Below are positions 13,847 through 26,757 of a stretch of DNA of 64,000 bases, piece after piece (position 1 is the first letter of the stretch; each line of letters opens with the position of its first letter). The DNA is taken from positions 8,756,501 to 8,820,500 of the forward strand of contig CAMQGK010000130.1 in NCBI GenBank assembly GCA_947000775.1. Reading direction: 5' to 3'. This DNA is from Pterois miles. Taxonomy: Eukaryota; Chordata; Actinopteri; Perciformes; Scorpaenidae. The notes under the pieces were generated by a model that saw only the letters and a list, made by a program, of their open reading frames with translations, was not told the DNA's origin and made no database searches. The translations under genes and the position numbers were made by a program.

Positions 13847-16800
13847 TCAAATTGACTCACCCTCGTCATCGGAGTCAAACCCAAAGAGGTTGGAGCACGT
13901 CTGCAGCTGGAGATGACTCTGCAGCTCCTCTGCGCTGTTGAACGTCGCAAAACAGTTGGCACATCGCTGTCGCTGCAGAGCCGTTGTAACGCTGGCGTGC
14001 TGAGGAGGGGGGCTCCACTGGGACGACTGGAAGAACGACAGCTCCTTCCTTCGTTTTGGCATGGTGATGTACTTCTCATCCAAGTACGCTGTGGGCGGCA
14101 GACGCATGTATGGCGTGTGTCTATACTCTGCTAGAGCGTCTTTAAGCGCTGTCGATTTGACCTCTTCCTTCGCTGCTTGTCCGTTCATTATTACGGAGTA
14201 ACCGGGTCTCTCCACCACCCCCGCTTTCACCTCAGCAAGCGGTTCAGAGTTTGCCGAGGGAACACCCTGACCTTTGCATGTTTTCTTCACAATCTTTGTG
14301 TCACCTTCTTTTTGAACACTCTTGCGCTTCTGACTTGCTTTTTCTGTTTTTTTTGTGACAGATTTTCTGGATTTTTCCTTTTTGGTCACCGTCTGTGTGC
14401 TCTCTTCAGCAGCCGGTTCATTTAAGCTGCTAGCTGTAGCAGCAGGGAAGCTTCCTCCTACTTTAGCTTCATGTTTCACATCAGGAGAGTTCTCTGTTGC
14501 TGCTTTAGCCTCAACCTGCTGGTCTACACATTTTGATTTCTTTTCCAAAGCAGATGTTTTGCTTGCATCTTTGCATCTTCCCTTGAGCGGCATCTTGTCC
14601 CCTTTTTTATTAATATCTTTGTGCTTCTTATTTGTCTTTCCTGACCCTGAGGAAGTAGTATCTTTCTTTTCGTCTTTCGTCATGTGTGGTTTCTTTTTTT
14701 CTGCTGTCTGTGTTGTCTCTCCTGAAGAGGTGGATGGTGCAGTTCTAACATGTAAACCATCAGCAGGCGCAGAGTTACCGTTTTGTGTTGAGTTTTCTGC
14801 CTTTTCTTTACCCTCACCTTCTTTGAGAGGACATTTTATCTCGACAATCTCTGCGTTTGCTTGACTATTAGTAACCTTGTGCTTCTTTGTCTCGCTGGAG
14901 CCCAAAGAAGCCGTCTCATTCGGAGCAGAGCTTTTTTTTCACTTTAGGCAGTTTCTTAGCTGTTAACTTGTGTGTTTTGTCTGCTGAGGCGGCACTGACT
15001 GATTGATTTACACTGTTCGCTGTCACAACAGCTGTAGAGGTATTACGTGAAATCCCCTTTTGTTTAACATGGTTCTTCTTCATCTGCTTGTTCACTGATT
15101 TTGCTTTGCCTGCATCTCGGACCTGCCGACTCGTCTCCTCTTTTTGACTCACACTGGAGGTCTCTGCTGTTTTTGGGAGGCTTGCAAGCGGAGCAGTTTT
15201 TTCTGAGGCAGCTTGATTGTTTGGACCAGCAGTAGTGTTCTCATCATGCACCGCTTCCTTTGACTTTGGAGGACGCCCTCTTCTTTTGGGACCCTTTGTG
15301 TTCACTTTGACCTGCTTTTTCTTGAACTTGTGCCTCACTTTGTTATTCCGTTTTAATGATGATGAGATGACTTGGTGACTTTTGGTTGTATTTGTAAGTT
15401 TTCTTAACGTTTGCCTTAATCTCAGATTAGGGCCAGTGGGCTGTGCGGAGGTGTCCTTGTTGGAAAGGTTCTTCAAGACTTGTGAATCCTTGGTCTCATT
15501 TCGATCTTTTGACTCCTCTTTCAACAGAGATGCGCTGACGCCAGTGGGAAGAGAAGCCTGAATATGTTTCCCTGTTAAGTTATGGGTAGCTTCCCCTCTT
15601 AATTTACAATCATCCTTTACACTCACAGTCCTATTTACAGCTGCATCTTCTGGCTTGTGACTCGGTTGTTTCTCCCTATCAGGTGTGTCACCTGTTTGCT
15701 CATTTGTGTTCTTGTCTGGTTTAGTGGGTCTGGCAGCATAGTGCTCTCTTTCGTGAAGGTTCAGTGCCCAGAGACAAATAAATAGCTGAGAACAACCAGG
15801 GAGGCAGCACACTGCCTGCAGCGGACTGTGCCTCCTGGTGTGGCGCCTCATTTCCATTCCACTTTTGAACCTGGCGCTACAACCCTGATGAAGGCAAGGG
15901 TGCCGAGGAGCGAGTCTGTGTCTTTCAACGTGGTGCTGAAAATGTTCAAAACTCCACATGACCCTCATGCAGCTACCACATTTGCTGTTTCCCACACGGA
16001 AAGCCAGCTCCAAAGGTTTGACCTCACCGTAGTGATGTTCGAGAGCATGGTAAAGGAGCGCAACGCGGTTTTTGGACAGGTCTGTAAACCAGCCGCAACC
16101 CTCCACGGGACAGCAAAGTTTCTCTTGTGGCTCCACATTTTTCTCTTCAACAACTTTCCTGCTTTGTTTTGCGGTTTTCTTCACCAAATCTGTCTTCTTC
16201 GAGATGAACCCTTTATCAAACTGTGCTGATGTCGCGGATGAATCCATCTCCACATCTTTGTGTTCTTGCAACCTCTCAGCTCCATCCTTTGCTCTCTGTT
16301 TAGAGATCTCCCGCTGTTTCAGTGGCTGCTTAGCTTCTGATTTCAAGGTGTCTTTTTTCGGTCTGTCAAGCTCTTTCTTTTTGCCAATATGCCCATTTAT
16401 CTTGTGGACAGGAGTTTTACTATGAAGATGCTTTAACACATTTTGTTTCTTTTCACGTAAAGGTTGACCATCCACTGGCTTGCCACTGGATCTCAACTTT
16501 CTGGATCCAGATGGATGTGAATCTGGAGGGCTCGTCGATTTAGGACAGTCGGTAGATTTCCTCGGTCTCCCACGACTACGGCGCCCAGAGGACACGTTTG
16601 CTATCTTAGCTTCGGTGGAGGTCTTAGGTGTGGCGTTATCTTTGGTCTCAGAGACCCAGTTTTCTTGGGACTTCTTGCTCTTCTTTAGCTTTTCGATATG
16701 GTCAGACAGGTGCATCATGGCCAGAAGGTCATCTTTGAACATTGTCCCGCAGAACATGCACTCATCTTTACGATAGTGAAACATAGCATGTGCTACAACG

Positions 16801-19800
16801 CGGCTTCCCTTAAAGACCTTATTGCAGAAAGTACAACAGTACTCCAACTTGGATTCCTCTGATTCTGGGAGTTCATGGTTCTCAGGCGTTTCTGGCTCAA
16901 CATCCCAAGTTCCCTCTTCCTTCCCTTGCACGTCAGCAGCTACAGAGCAGCTGGATGCAGTGCGTAATTTGCGAGGAGTGTTAGATTTACTTCCAACTGT
17001 TGACCCCATGGAGGAGCTGACCTCTGGAGCTGGCTGTTTGTGATTCTCCAGATCTTGAGCAAGCGCCTCAGGTACAAGTTCAGTAACCATTTCTGTCACT
17101 AATGTCAGAGCAGATATGTCATGTATACTGTCCCGATCTGTGGGTGGAGAAGTTGTGACCTCTGTTCCGCCGCTTGTGTCAATTTTACAAGGCACATGTC
17201 CTTTTGAGGGTGAAACATCTGTGAGCTTCACCTCAGAAATGCTGTTGCTGACAGCAGCGAGCACTTCTGGGGCGCCTGCTTTTGCGATGGGGTCTTTGCC
17301 AGTTTCCACCTGAGAAGAGACTGACTTCAGATGTTGCTTCTCATCTTTAACAACATCTTGTGACTGTGAGGGTGTTGAATCAGCTGCTCCGATGTTTGAA
17401 ACGTTTGAAAATTTATCAGTAACTATGATCTGACTGTTGTCCGCAGTTGAGGTTTGGGAAACCTCGACTGCCTCTTTAACAGCTTTAGAGACCTTATCTA
17501 AACCTGGGGATGTAGTCACGTTTGCTGCTGTTGATGCAATAGTGACTTTCATCTCAACAGCACTCTCCTCACAGAGCTCTCTTGCTGAAGCAACGGTTTG
17601 AGCGTGCAGGACCTTATCTAACATTGGGGCTTCTTTAAGGTCAGTTGCTGCTGATGTCTGTGACGTGCTGGTAACTTTCATCTCAGCAGTACACTTCTCA
17701 GAGAGCTCTCTTCCTGAAAATGTCTTTTGTGAGACTGCTTTTGACGTCTGAACTTGAAGAACTGGCGATTTTGTAATTTCAGCTGCGGCTGGGGTCTGAG
17801 AGACGATTACACCTTTTATCTCAGTTGCCGGCTTTTCACCAAGCGGATCTTTTGGAGGACTTCCTTGAACTGAGGAGCGTGTGATTGTTGATACTGAGCC
17901 TTGAGTATTCAGCCTGTTACCTTTTCCTTTCTGCCGCCGAGCGTAACAGTGCAACTGCTGTGCAAGCATCGCTGCGTCCCTCGCTCTGAGGATTACCTCT
18001 TTGCGGTGTACAGTCTTCACAGGTTGTGACACAGCAGGAACCTTCACTGTAGGTCTGTAAAGAAGCACTTGAGGGAAACCTCTCTGTCTGTTACAAGCGT
18101 CCTCAGTAAACGTTCCCATCAGTTCGTTGTCTGGGAGGGAGAGCTCAAGAATTACTTGTGGAGAGGCGTCTGGTTTTGGAGAGTCCAATGAAAACCCTCT
18201 CCGGTGCTTGCTGCTGTTTTCCCTTGCCATGAAATGAGAGGTAACTGAAGGTTTGTGTTTTGCATTGTACTTGAGCTCACCCATTTCAGACCTCTTTACC
18301 ACATAGGATCCGTGCTGCTTTTGATGTTTCAACCCCTGTTTTTTAATCTTCGGAAAAACATCATTCTCTCCAAGAGATCCTGAGTCTTCCAGAAGCCACT
18401 TGGGTTTCCTAATCCTCCGTTTTGGTGGGTTCTTCTCTGAAAGTCGTGTCGTGCGTCTAAGTTCTCCATTGTCCTGAAGTCTGTCCAGCTGCCAAAATGA
18501 ACGCCTCAAAGGTTCAGATGATGACCCCTGGTTACCCTTCTTCTTTACAGTGTGGTCAACACTTAGCCGTGTTTTTCCTGGGCCCACCTTCAATCTCTTG
18601 GATGCAGCATTGGCATCCTCTTTGTGGTGCCGTTTTTTCCTTCCTCTCTGACATACTGATGCACGTGATCGCGAAGCAGGCTCTTTGGTGCAATAGCTCA
18701 GGATCCATTTGTCCTCCATGATTTCTTCGAGGGCACCGCTGACCACCTTCTTGCTCATCAGTTTCAAACAGTTGGTCCGCAGAGCGATAAGGTTCCAAAA
18801 CTCTGGGTCAAAATACAGATCCTTCTTCAAGACCTGACGAGAAACAGAAAAGGTAAATTTTTAAGACAGGGCTGTCAAAGTTAATGCAATAATAACACAC
18901 TAATGCATTTGTTTGAACACCACTAGATTCTGGTATTTTTAAGTTGTAGTGGGCTCAGTTTTAAAGCTAGCGTGAAGATCCTGCTATCATATGGAACTAA
19001 AAAAACCTAAGGAATCATGCTACCAATCATGTCATACCAGCTTGACGTTAAGGAGGCGAGGTGAGGAAAAACAGTCACAGCCATTTCCAAAGGGGTCCGT
19101 TGACCTCTGACCTCCAGATATGTGAATGAAAATGGGTTCTATGGGTACCCACCTGTCTCCCCTTCACAGGCATGCCCACTTTATGATAATCACATGGAGT
19201 TTTTTTGCATGCAGTACAGAAATGTTATTGTCTCCTATTCTAAAAGGATGTATTTGAATACTTCTGCATACTGCAGTCCCTAAACAGTCTTGGAATTACA
19301 TAAATTGGGGATCACTGTGAAGCTGAGACTTACTTGTTCAACTGTATTCATGTGTGATGATGTTAGTCCCCATTGTAGCCATTTTACATTGTGAGCACAT
19401 TTTTTGAAACTTGACCTCACTGTATAAAATGCACTGTGGTGACCTCTAGGAAAATCACAGCCTCATGAAACTTTACAGCCACAAACTAGAGACCTGGAGC
19501 ATTCAGAGGATGGATGGCTTTCCGAGATAGACTGACATTAACTGACATTTCTGAGCAGTCTATACAACAGAAGTGCTTAATATCCAATCGACAAAAATGT
19601 ACCGAAATCTCCAAATGTGAAAAGCTGGATTTGTCTATGATGTTAATCAAGGTCTCGCTGTTTTAATGCAGAATTTTGGAGGGATTATTGATCATTTTTA
19701 TCAATTCTCGAGTGGTATGAGACACAATTATTATGGGGATGATCATCATCCACAGCACTTCCATAATAATGTTCCAAGCTCTTATACACTTTTATAATTT

Positions 19801-22800
19801 ATCTTTATTAGTTATTTCGGATTTACGACTAGAAAATCTTAACACAATCTTGCTGAGCTGCATCTCAAATTAATCTCCAGGATCCCAGCTTTCAGATGAT
19901 GTACACCACTTCTATGTGGCATCTACTGTTGACCTGCTATCTCCCCCTAAATACCCCTTGGACCCCCCTAAAAAAAGACAAAAATGGGTCTATAAACAAG
20001 AGGGTGGGAGTGGAAATGGTTAAAAAGGAGCTCTACCTGCAGGGTTTCAAAGCGAACATGATTTCTAATGGGGCTGCACTCCACATGGTACTCCTGATCA
20101 GGATGCATATAAAGGAGGTACACCATCTTGTAGGTCTCAACGGTGCATTCGAGGAAGAAGACGAGCAGAGCACATGCCCGGGAAACCTCCAGGTCGTTGG
20201 GTAGCAGGCCGGCGATGGTTTTGTAGATTAGGGACTTGGTGATGACGTCACAGGGACGGCAAGACCCCAGGGCGTTAACACAAAGCTCCACGCAGAACTG
20301 GATACCATCTTCACCCAGCTAAGGAGATACAAACAATGGTTAAATGTCAATTCGATATATAAATATAATAAAAAATATACACTTCTGCTGTTCAGCTGTG
20401 TGTCTCACCTCTTGCAGTATGGCTCTGATGAACGGGAAGATTGAATTGACATTGGTGGCAGACAGCATCAGCTGATGACTCTCCTCAAGTAGAGCTTGCT
20501 TGGATGTACTCAACCGACTATGAAGTTTACTCCAAATGAAGACAAGATCACTGCAAAGAACAGAGTTAAAAATTGTTCTTAAAGCTGGGGACACACCAAC
20601 CTGACATCAAAGAACTCGCGGCAATGAAGGCCATCAGTTGCTTTGCCTCATGTCACCTTTGTCTTGGCCAAAAAGTTGCACTCAAACACACTGCAAAGAC
20701 TGCGGCCGATGGCCAACTGCAGCGTAGGTTCTGAACTGCATGAGATGAAATGACCAGCAGGTCACGATAGTCTGTATTCGTCATTCAAAAAGGGAAACAG
20801 GAAGAACGAGGATGACGGATATACAAACCGCTGTTATGGTACATACATAAACTGACTCACCACGCAGCTTCATTCTAGATGGCCATGTTGTCGTGAAAAT
20901 ATCCGTGTGTTGGAAAGATCAGATGAGATGAAGATGAAAAATAAGAAGGGCTTCTTGACTTTACTCGTTGGCTTGTTTTCCTCACTTATGTTTCTCTTCT
21001 CATGCACTGATTTATTTAAGCTGACCAGCCGATCAGAGTGATTTCTCTCACCGACGGACTCCGCCGCCGATTCAACATGCTGAATCGGCCGAAAATACTC
21101 CAGACACAGGCCGTCTAGCCTAAACAGCAGCCCTAAACTGCCCAACAACCGTCAGCTTAGTGTGTCAAGGCCTTAATGCTTATTTAAATAGGGAGGCTTC
21201 AGTTGGTGCTCTTCTCCTAACATTAGCATCAGATTTATGTTTACTTACCACAAATAGTACATATCTCCCCTGCGGAGCTGCTGGGAGAGGAAGGCTCTGC
21301 TGAGGGCGAGTAGCAACTCATCCGTTTCCTCATACTCCAAACTGCAGATAATGTGAACTGCATCTTTACCATTAAATTCAGCAACCTGAAAATCAGAGGA
21401 CATCGAAAGCATCAGTTCAGGCCAAAGATAAAACACAAAAAGTTGGAATAATTGTGCAGTAGCTAAGCAACAGCTAAACAGACTGAAGTGAAAATTCGCC
21501 ATTTTCACGGACAGAGATGCCAGTCTTCAGCATACAAAGGCCACTCCACACACCTCTTTATGCAGCCGGTCAAGCTGAGAAGTTTTGAACAGCCACGTGA
21601 GGTAGACCTGGAGGAAGAACAAGTGTTGTCCTGCTGTGGGATGCGCAGCGCAACACTTAGCCAAGGCCATCGCCTCACTGACCCGCTCACAGGATAAGAG
21701 GTAGTGCACCCGGAGCTCAAAAAACACCGGCAGCTCGGAGCTGATGCACCCGTCCACTGAGGTCAAGGAGCCAGAAGAGAGACAGATATGGTTTTAGTTT
21801 ACTTTGATAACGCTGCAGAGATTAGCAGGAAAGAAACTATCACTAAGAACAAAATACTTTCAAGGTGACAAGAAACTTTCACTTTGTGTTGATTTTTGAT
21901 GATCCCTGTGGACAAAAGTGTTTCAGATCACCAGACTCCCTTTAAAAAACCTATTAGTTTACTGAAGCAGGGTCTGATAGTCTTCCCCGCTCAGTCCTGG
22001 TTCTGGTTCTTTCATGCCTCCTTTCCATCCAGCGGGCCCTAATGACGAGCATTAAGAAGAACTATATAGAAATAGCCAATTTACTTGCTGATGTCTCGTT
22101 TACTTATGTAGGTCATAGAGAGGAAACAATCGGCAAAGCTTCACAGGGTGGGGCACGAGGTCTTCTTGATTTTAACGGGTGTAATACAACTTTTTTTTTT
22201 TATTTACAGCTGGCTTACATCTCAGAATGTCATTAATTTCTGAAAAAATATATGAAATTGATATTTTTATAGCTTGGATTATTACGGCAGCTCAGTGGGG
22301 GCGGCAGTAGCTCATTCTGTAGGGAGTTGGCTTGGGAACCGGAGGGTCACCGGTTCAAGTCCCGACATGGACCAAAAACTGAGTGTGAACTGGTAGCTGG
22401 AGAGGTGCCAGTTTACCTCTTGGGCACTGCCCCAAGCAGTTGGGGGTGTGGTGCCCCTGAGCAAGGCACCACACCCCCAACTGCTTGGGGCGCTTGTCAG
22501 GAGCAGCCCCCTCACTCTGACATCTCTCCATTAATGCATGTATATGTGTTTCAGGTCTGCATGTACCATGTATGAGTTTAACAGAGTGTAAATTGAATTT
22601 CCCCATTGTGGGACTAATAAAGGTAGATCTTCTTCTTCTTCTTCTTAACACTCTTGCCTCACAGCGAGAGGGTCGCAGGTTCGATCCAGCATGAACCCGC
22701 CTTCGCCCAATGCCAGCTGGGATGGGCTCCAGCCCCCCCACGACCCCCAACGGGATAAGCGGTTGACGATGGATAGGTGGATGGATTATTACTTAAGATA

Positions 22801-22866
22801 TAAACTTATACTGTTAGAAATAGAAGAATGGTCAAGTGTCGGAGAGACGAAAATGCTGAATTTGTC

Positions 22867-22899
<33 letters not shown>

Positions 22900-25800
22900 G
22901 CCTATTAAGTATGTTCTTAATCATACGAGGAAAACTCATCTCTGGTGTAAAATTCACAGGAAATAATCTGATTAAAATCCACGGCTCATTTTACACAAAC
23001 TTCCTGCAGTTTCTGTGTTTCGTTTTACCAATTAATTTAGTGCAGTCAGCAGTTAGAGAGATAATGACAGCGGTGTTCGGTAAACATACCCATGTTACCT
23101 ACCTTCACTCTGAGGTAAACTGGACTCACTGAGGATTGCCTGTAAGGCTGGGCCGGCCCAAGGCCCACCGCCCCGAACCAGACGCTCCACCTGAAGCAAG
23201 TGGACATTCTGATGCCTCGCAAGGGCTGAGTGACATTCCTGAAAAAGCATCACGAGCGACTGTTTTGAAAGGTACAGCACACAATAAAAAAACACTGTTC
23301 TGTGAAGAGGATCCTCACTCGATGCTCACCTGGAATGTAACAGTGAAGTGTTTCAGTGGCTCCTGATGGAAGTCTTTCTGGTCAAAAAACAGCAGCAACT
23401 CAAAAACACTCCTGTAAGGAGAATCAGAATTGTTTGGATCTACAAATCTACATTTTAAAAAACTATTTTATAACTTAAATACCCACAAAAATCTAGTTCT
23501 TTGCGCGGATATAAAAATACTGACAGCAGAGAAATGTGTCATTGCTTTCATCTGATTTATTTGCCATTTTAAAGCAGCAAGTAAAGTCTGTGGTAATTAC
23601 TGAAGTATTTAGGGAGGGGATCTGCATACTTACAAGGCCAGACTACTGAGTGTGAGGAGCACATGATCACAGTTTGTTGTGAAGAAGGTGGAGGCTTGAG
23701 CGAAGTAGCGGAGAGCTATCTCAAGGATCCTGAGCTGAGGCAGCGGCACCTGCCAGCGAGAGGCATAGACCTCCACCAGCTGCACGGGGACGAGACAAAA
23801 CAAAGACGAGGTTAACAGTTTGTGCCATTTAGCATGTTTTAGTCTGCGGTAGGGCTGACCTGGATGTTTCAAAACTTCGACCATTGCTACAGTTATCAAG
23901 CCCTAAATCAGTTGTTTGTGTTTTTTTTAATTATTTAAATATGTAATGATAATGTATAAATCCCCAAATAGCCCATGAAATAAGGAATAATCCCACCATT
24001 TTATTAATTACGGTACTCTTGTATTTTTTTGTATTGTATAATTATTAGTTATTATCAGTTATGTGCAGGTGAGTGTGTGTGTACAGTTGTGTGTCAGCAA
24101 CACTGAAACGAGGGAGATGGAGAACGAACATGTCAGCCTTCTGGCCAACGCCGCAAAGCTTCAAATATTTCTCAACGAAGCTTCTTCCCAGCAAGTTCTC
24201 TGGGTCCCCACAGGTCTCCCCTTTACAGACATGCCCACTTTATGATAATCACATACAGTTTGGATCAAGTAATAGTCAAGTCAGCACACTGACAGCTGTT
24301 GTTGCCTGTTGGGCTGCAGTTTGCCATGTTACGATATTAATGAGTTAAGTTGAGTTAATGTTTTTATACTAAATGCAGTCCCTGTGAATGCTTCTAGACA
24401 ATATTTGTCACTATTTTGTGTTATTAATTGATTTCCATTTATACATATATAAATACTTTTGCATAAAAGCAGCATATTTGTGCACTCTCATGTTGATAAG
24501 AGTATTAACGTATAACTCAACAAATCAATAAAAATTGTGATTGCGATTAATCACAATAGACTATTTTAACTGATCGACAGCCCCAGTTTTTAGACCTTAG
24601 CGCCCAGCTACCTAACTCAGCAATACATGGGAATAATCTGCAAGGCTGAGCCACTTTTTTTTTTTATTGCTCAATCCAAATACTCATCGTACAGTGATGA
24701 AAGACCTGGCACAGACAACATTTGGGCTGGAACAGTTATGCCTTCAGCTTTCCCTTTTTGCACACTTTCACTACAGTATGCAACCAAAATTGGATATTTC
24801 AAGCTCCTTTACACACTTAAAATTGACCTGTCAAGCCCTTAAAATACATGTGTGTATGTTGCCCTCTAATGGTGGAGATCCAAGACACCACTGTGGGGCA
24901 TCACTGGAATCCTGTGAATCTTAGCTGTCAACAATGGTATCCAATCAATACAAAGTGCTTTCCTCTATATTAAATTGCAGCAAGTTATGAAGCATCACAA
25001 GTTAAGTTTGGCAGGATAACTGCTTTATGAATTCACCATCATGTCCAGACTGTGTTTTCGTATAGAGCTAAACCTCAAATTTAAAGTTTAAATGGCATGC
25101 AAATAGAAAACACTACAGTATTTATTTATCTATTATTTATTATCTATTAGCAGTAATTAGACTAGAATGCTGTTTGACTCTCTTCGGTGATCGTCGAAGA
25201 TTTACCAACAACCTCAGACTGACATTTAAATGAACTTTTCGATAAGATGTATGGACTGGTTTTATTCATCCAACGTTATACCATTAGCATCATGGAGTAA
25301 GGACATCTTGTAATACCAGGAATCACGTTGTGTAACATTATAACTGCAAAGGTGCATCTATAGATAGCTACATGCCCTGTTCATGCCCCGGTTCATAAAA
25401 CACATTAAACATAGTTGAAGTTGGGCTTTAGAGCAAATGCTTCATAAAACAGGCTGCTAATTGCATAACAACCTTAATAGTGGTTCGCTAACGTCAGCTA
25501 AATCCCTTACTAGTTAAACGATTAGTTACCTAACGTATTGCAAACGTGCAAAAAGTTGTCCAGTCGGTAGTAGGTAAACGTTCAGCGTACTAACTAAGCT
25601 AAATTGTAAATTCTGGGCTAGCTGGAGCCAACGGTTAGCCGAGTTAGCTTGCTAGCTGTGCAGTGCACAATTATTATCAAAATATGACTTATTTCTGACT
25701 CAGGCGCTTCGATAATGTCACCTAAATTTGGGGCAGGGTTGTGAGAGATCATGCTTAAAAGGCGTTACGGTGATATATCTGTTTTTAACGCGACTACGAC

Positions 25801-26055
25801 TCGTTAGCTAGATGCTAACTGCTAATGCTAGTCGTGTAGCGGCCAGTTCTGGGGGAGGGGAGTCGGCTAACATATATGCTGTTATCTTCGACAACAAGCC
25901 TGTCACCAACTTCAGCTACGGCTCCTTACCTTGCAAAAGTCGGAGCAGAACGGTTGACTATCGGCGTGCAGTTCATCACTTGAGTAGCGGCTCAACAAAC
26001 TCTCCAATTGTTTTTGGAGCCCCTCTAACTCGCACACACTGCCCTCCTCCGCCAT
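13847..26055 (-). CDS. znf654: Zinc finger protein 654 (RLF/ZNF292 relative), with a one-base frame break
   Basis: This is a poorly studied nuclear C2H2 zinc-finger protein. Coding exons in transcript order: 26055-25930, 23779-23634, 23411-23330, 23238-23103, 21756-21554, 21385-21249, 20550-20409, 20318-20037, 18833-13847. Phases close through exon 8 (418 aa). Exons 1-8 encode the helical, TPR-like N-terminal region of the family, with EVYASRWQVPLPQL, LVFIWSK and LPNDLEVSRACAL. The last exon encodes two C2H2 fingers near residue 1080, a four-finger cluster near 1330-1440, AT-hook-like GRPRK and RGRPPK, and at the end YLDEKYITMPKRRK, a C2HC finger and LFGFDSDDE, the ZNF654 signature. An A8 run (plus 14932-14939) shifts the frame; reading it as A7 gives about 2,079 aa, versus roughly 1,100 in human by my recollection. 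The stop may instead be bypassed by a GTGAGT donor that overlaps it. Confidence 0.9.
14932..14939 (-). other. znf654: A8 homopolymer that breaks the znf654 frame
   Basis: On the minus strand the first open stretch runs through GTG AAA AAA AAG CTC and stops at TGA (14916-14918). The conserved C-terminus continues in another frame, which becomes continuous if one A is dropped (V-K-K-S-S-A-P-N-E-T). The cause may be a sequencing or assembly indel, a real allele, or slippage. Confidence 0.9.
18834..20036. repeat. znf654 intron 8, mostly interspersed repeat
   Basis: It begins with GGGCTGTCAAAGTTAATGC at about 18866, the outer end of a TIR family seen again near 36.0, 29.3 and 24.5 kb. The stretch 19030-19200 (ACCTCTGACCTCCAGATATG, TATGATAATCACATGGAG) recurs at several places in the window. 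The stretch about 19230-19580 (AAGCTGAGACTTA, GTGACCTCTAGGA, ACAACAGAAGTGC) recurs near 46.5-46.9 and partly near 62.2-62.4 kb. Confidence 0.6.
20588..21178. mobile_element. TIR element in znf654 intron 6
   Basis: The left end reads GACACACCAACCTGAC (from 20591) and the right end is its near inverse, GTCAGCTTAGTGTGTC (to about 21170). The core of about 560 bases has no meaningful frame. It fits a nonautonomous DNA transposon. Confidence 0.6.
22297..22650 (+). mobile_element. tRNA-derived SINE with an internal hairpin rearrangement
   Basis: The head has a pol III A-box-like stretch (AGTAGCTCATTCTGTAGG) and a good B box (GGTTCAAGTCC). The body ends in GGGACTAATAAAGG and a CTT-repeat tail. Related copies are at 28671-28950 (+) and 32984-33275 (-). 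This copy carries a perfect 26-base inverted repeat at 22430-22490 that the others lack. Confidence 0.85.
22648..22790 (+). mobile_element. Second short tRNA-headed repeat abutting the SINE
   Basis: The sequence TTGCCTCACAGCGAGAG and the B-box-like GGTTCGATCC lead into GCTGGGATGGGCTCCAGC and a GGATGG-type end. It is a short repeat common in fish genomes, lying directly downstream of the CTT tail. Confidence 0.65.
22867..22891. repeat. Poly(A) run
   Basis: It is a run of 25 A, probably the tail of a degenerate retroposon in znf654 intron 4. Confidence 0.8.
24060..24590. mobile_element. Fragment of the GGGCTGTCAA TIR family
   Basis: It contains TACAGACATGCCCACTTTATG and TGGATCAAGTAATAGTCAAG, and its outer end is ATCGACAGCCCC near 24585. 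The left end is not clear. It lies in znf654 intron 1. Confidence 0.6.
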
Positions 26056-26300
26056 ACTGCCCGTCTAGCCCTGCTCGTAGCAGCTACCCAACACATACAT
26101 CGCTACGGTCAACGACTTACACTGACAGCGCTGATTGGGTGCTGCCAACGTAAAGCAGCGCGCTCCTTTATTAACACAGCGTGCGCCGGAGAGGAGCTCG
26201 TATGGGCGGAGTTTGAGCTCCTCAATTGAGACAGATTGCCTCAAATGAAGCCCCGCCGACACGGTACTGACGGTAGAACATTACATGCGCCACAAACCAC
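26056..26300 (-). promoter_or_regulatory. znf654: Likely znf654 promoter and 5'UTR
   Basis: The stretch just upstream of the ATG is richer in GC and CpG than its surroundings (AGCAGCGCGCTCC, CAGCGTGCGCCGGAG) and holds no other exon. The transcription start cannot be placed by eye. Confidence 0.4.
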
Positions 26301-26604
26301 ATGGCAGACACAAACACAGCGCGTTAATGACTGTTAATATTTGCGTTCACGTCCCATTGTAAACTTAGAAACTGATTAACAAAAGCTATTAGAGTCATTC
26401 TGCTGGTTAAAACATTACAGTACATAAATATAAACTCATTCACACGACCGTAATTACTGTTAAAACCTCTACTAATAATTTCTTTGTATTATTTACATAT
26501 CAAATATTTAAATAATTATATGGATGGTTCCGTTTATGTACACTATGTAAACGTGTACAGACTTTAAATAGATAGAACATGTTTGTGAGCCCTTATAATT
26601 AAAT

Positions 26605-26757
26605 TATATATGTATATATATGTATATATATATACGTATATATATATACATATATATACGTATATATATATATATATATATATATACATACATATACGTA
26701 TATATACGTATATGTATATATACGTATATGTATATATATATACATATATATATACAC
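26605..26757. repeat. TATA/TACGTA low-complexity block
   Basis: It is an alternating pyrimidine-purine tract of TA, interspersed with many ACGTA and ACATA steps, upstream of znf654. The three overlapping Tyr-Ile frames across it are artefacts. Confidence 0.9.

Noticed and set aside
14355..14864. 169-codon plus-strand frame rich in Phe, Leu and Ser
   Set aside because: It is the antisense of the Lys/Glu-rich znf654 last exon; such frames arise because AAA and GAA read as TTT and TTC on the other strand.
14916..14939. Programmed ribosomal frameshift in znf654
   Set aside because: The A8 run is slippery, but no downstream pseudoknot is evident and no such mechanism is known to me for this family. 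A homopolymer indel is the simpler reading, so it is kept only as a possibility in the findings.
22297..22370. A functional tRNA gene
   Set aside because: A and B boxes are present, but the sequence cannot fold into a full cloverleaf by eye and continues as a SINE body that is repeated elsewhere.
22355..22750. 131-codon minus-strand frame
   Set aside because: It runs across two SINE-type repeats and their hairpin; similar frames occur over the related copies.
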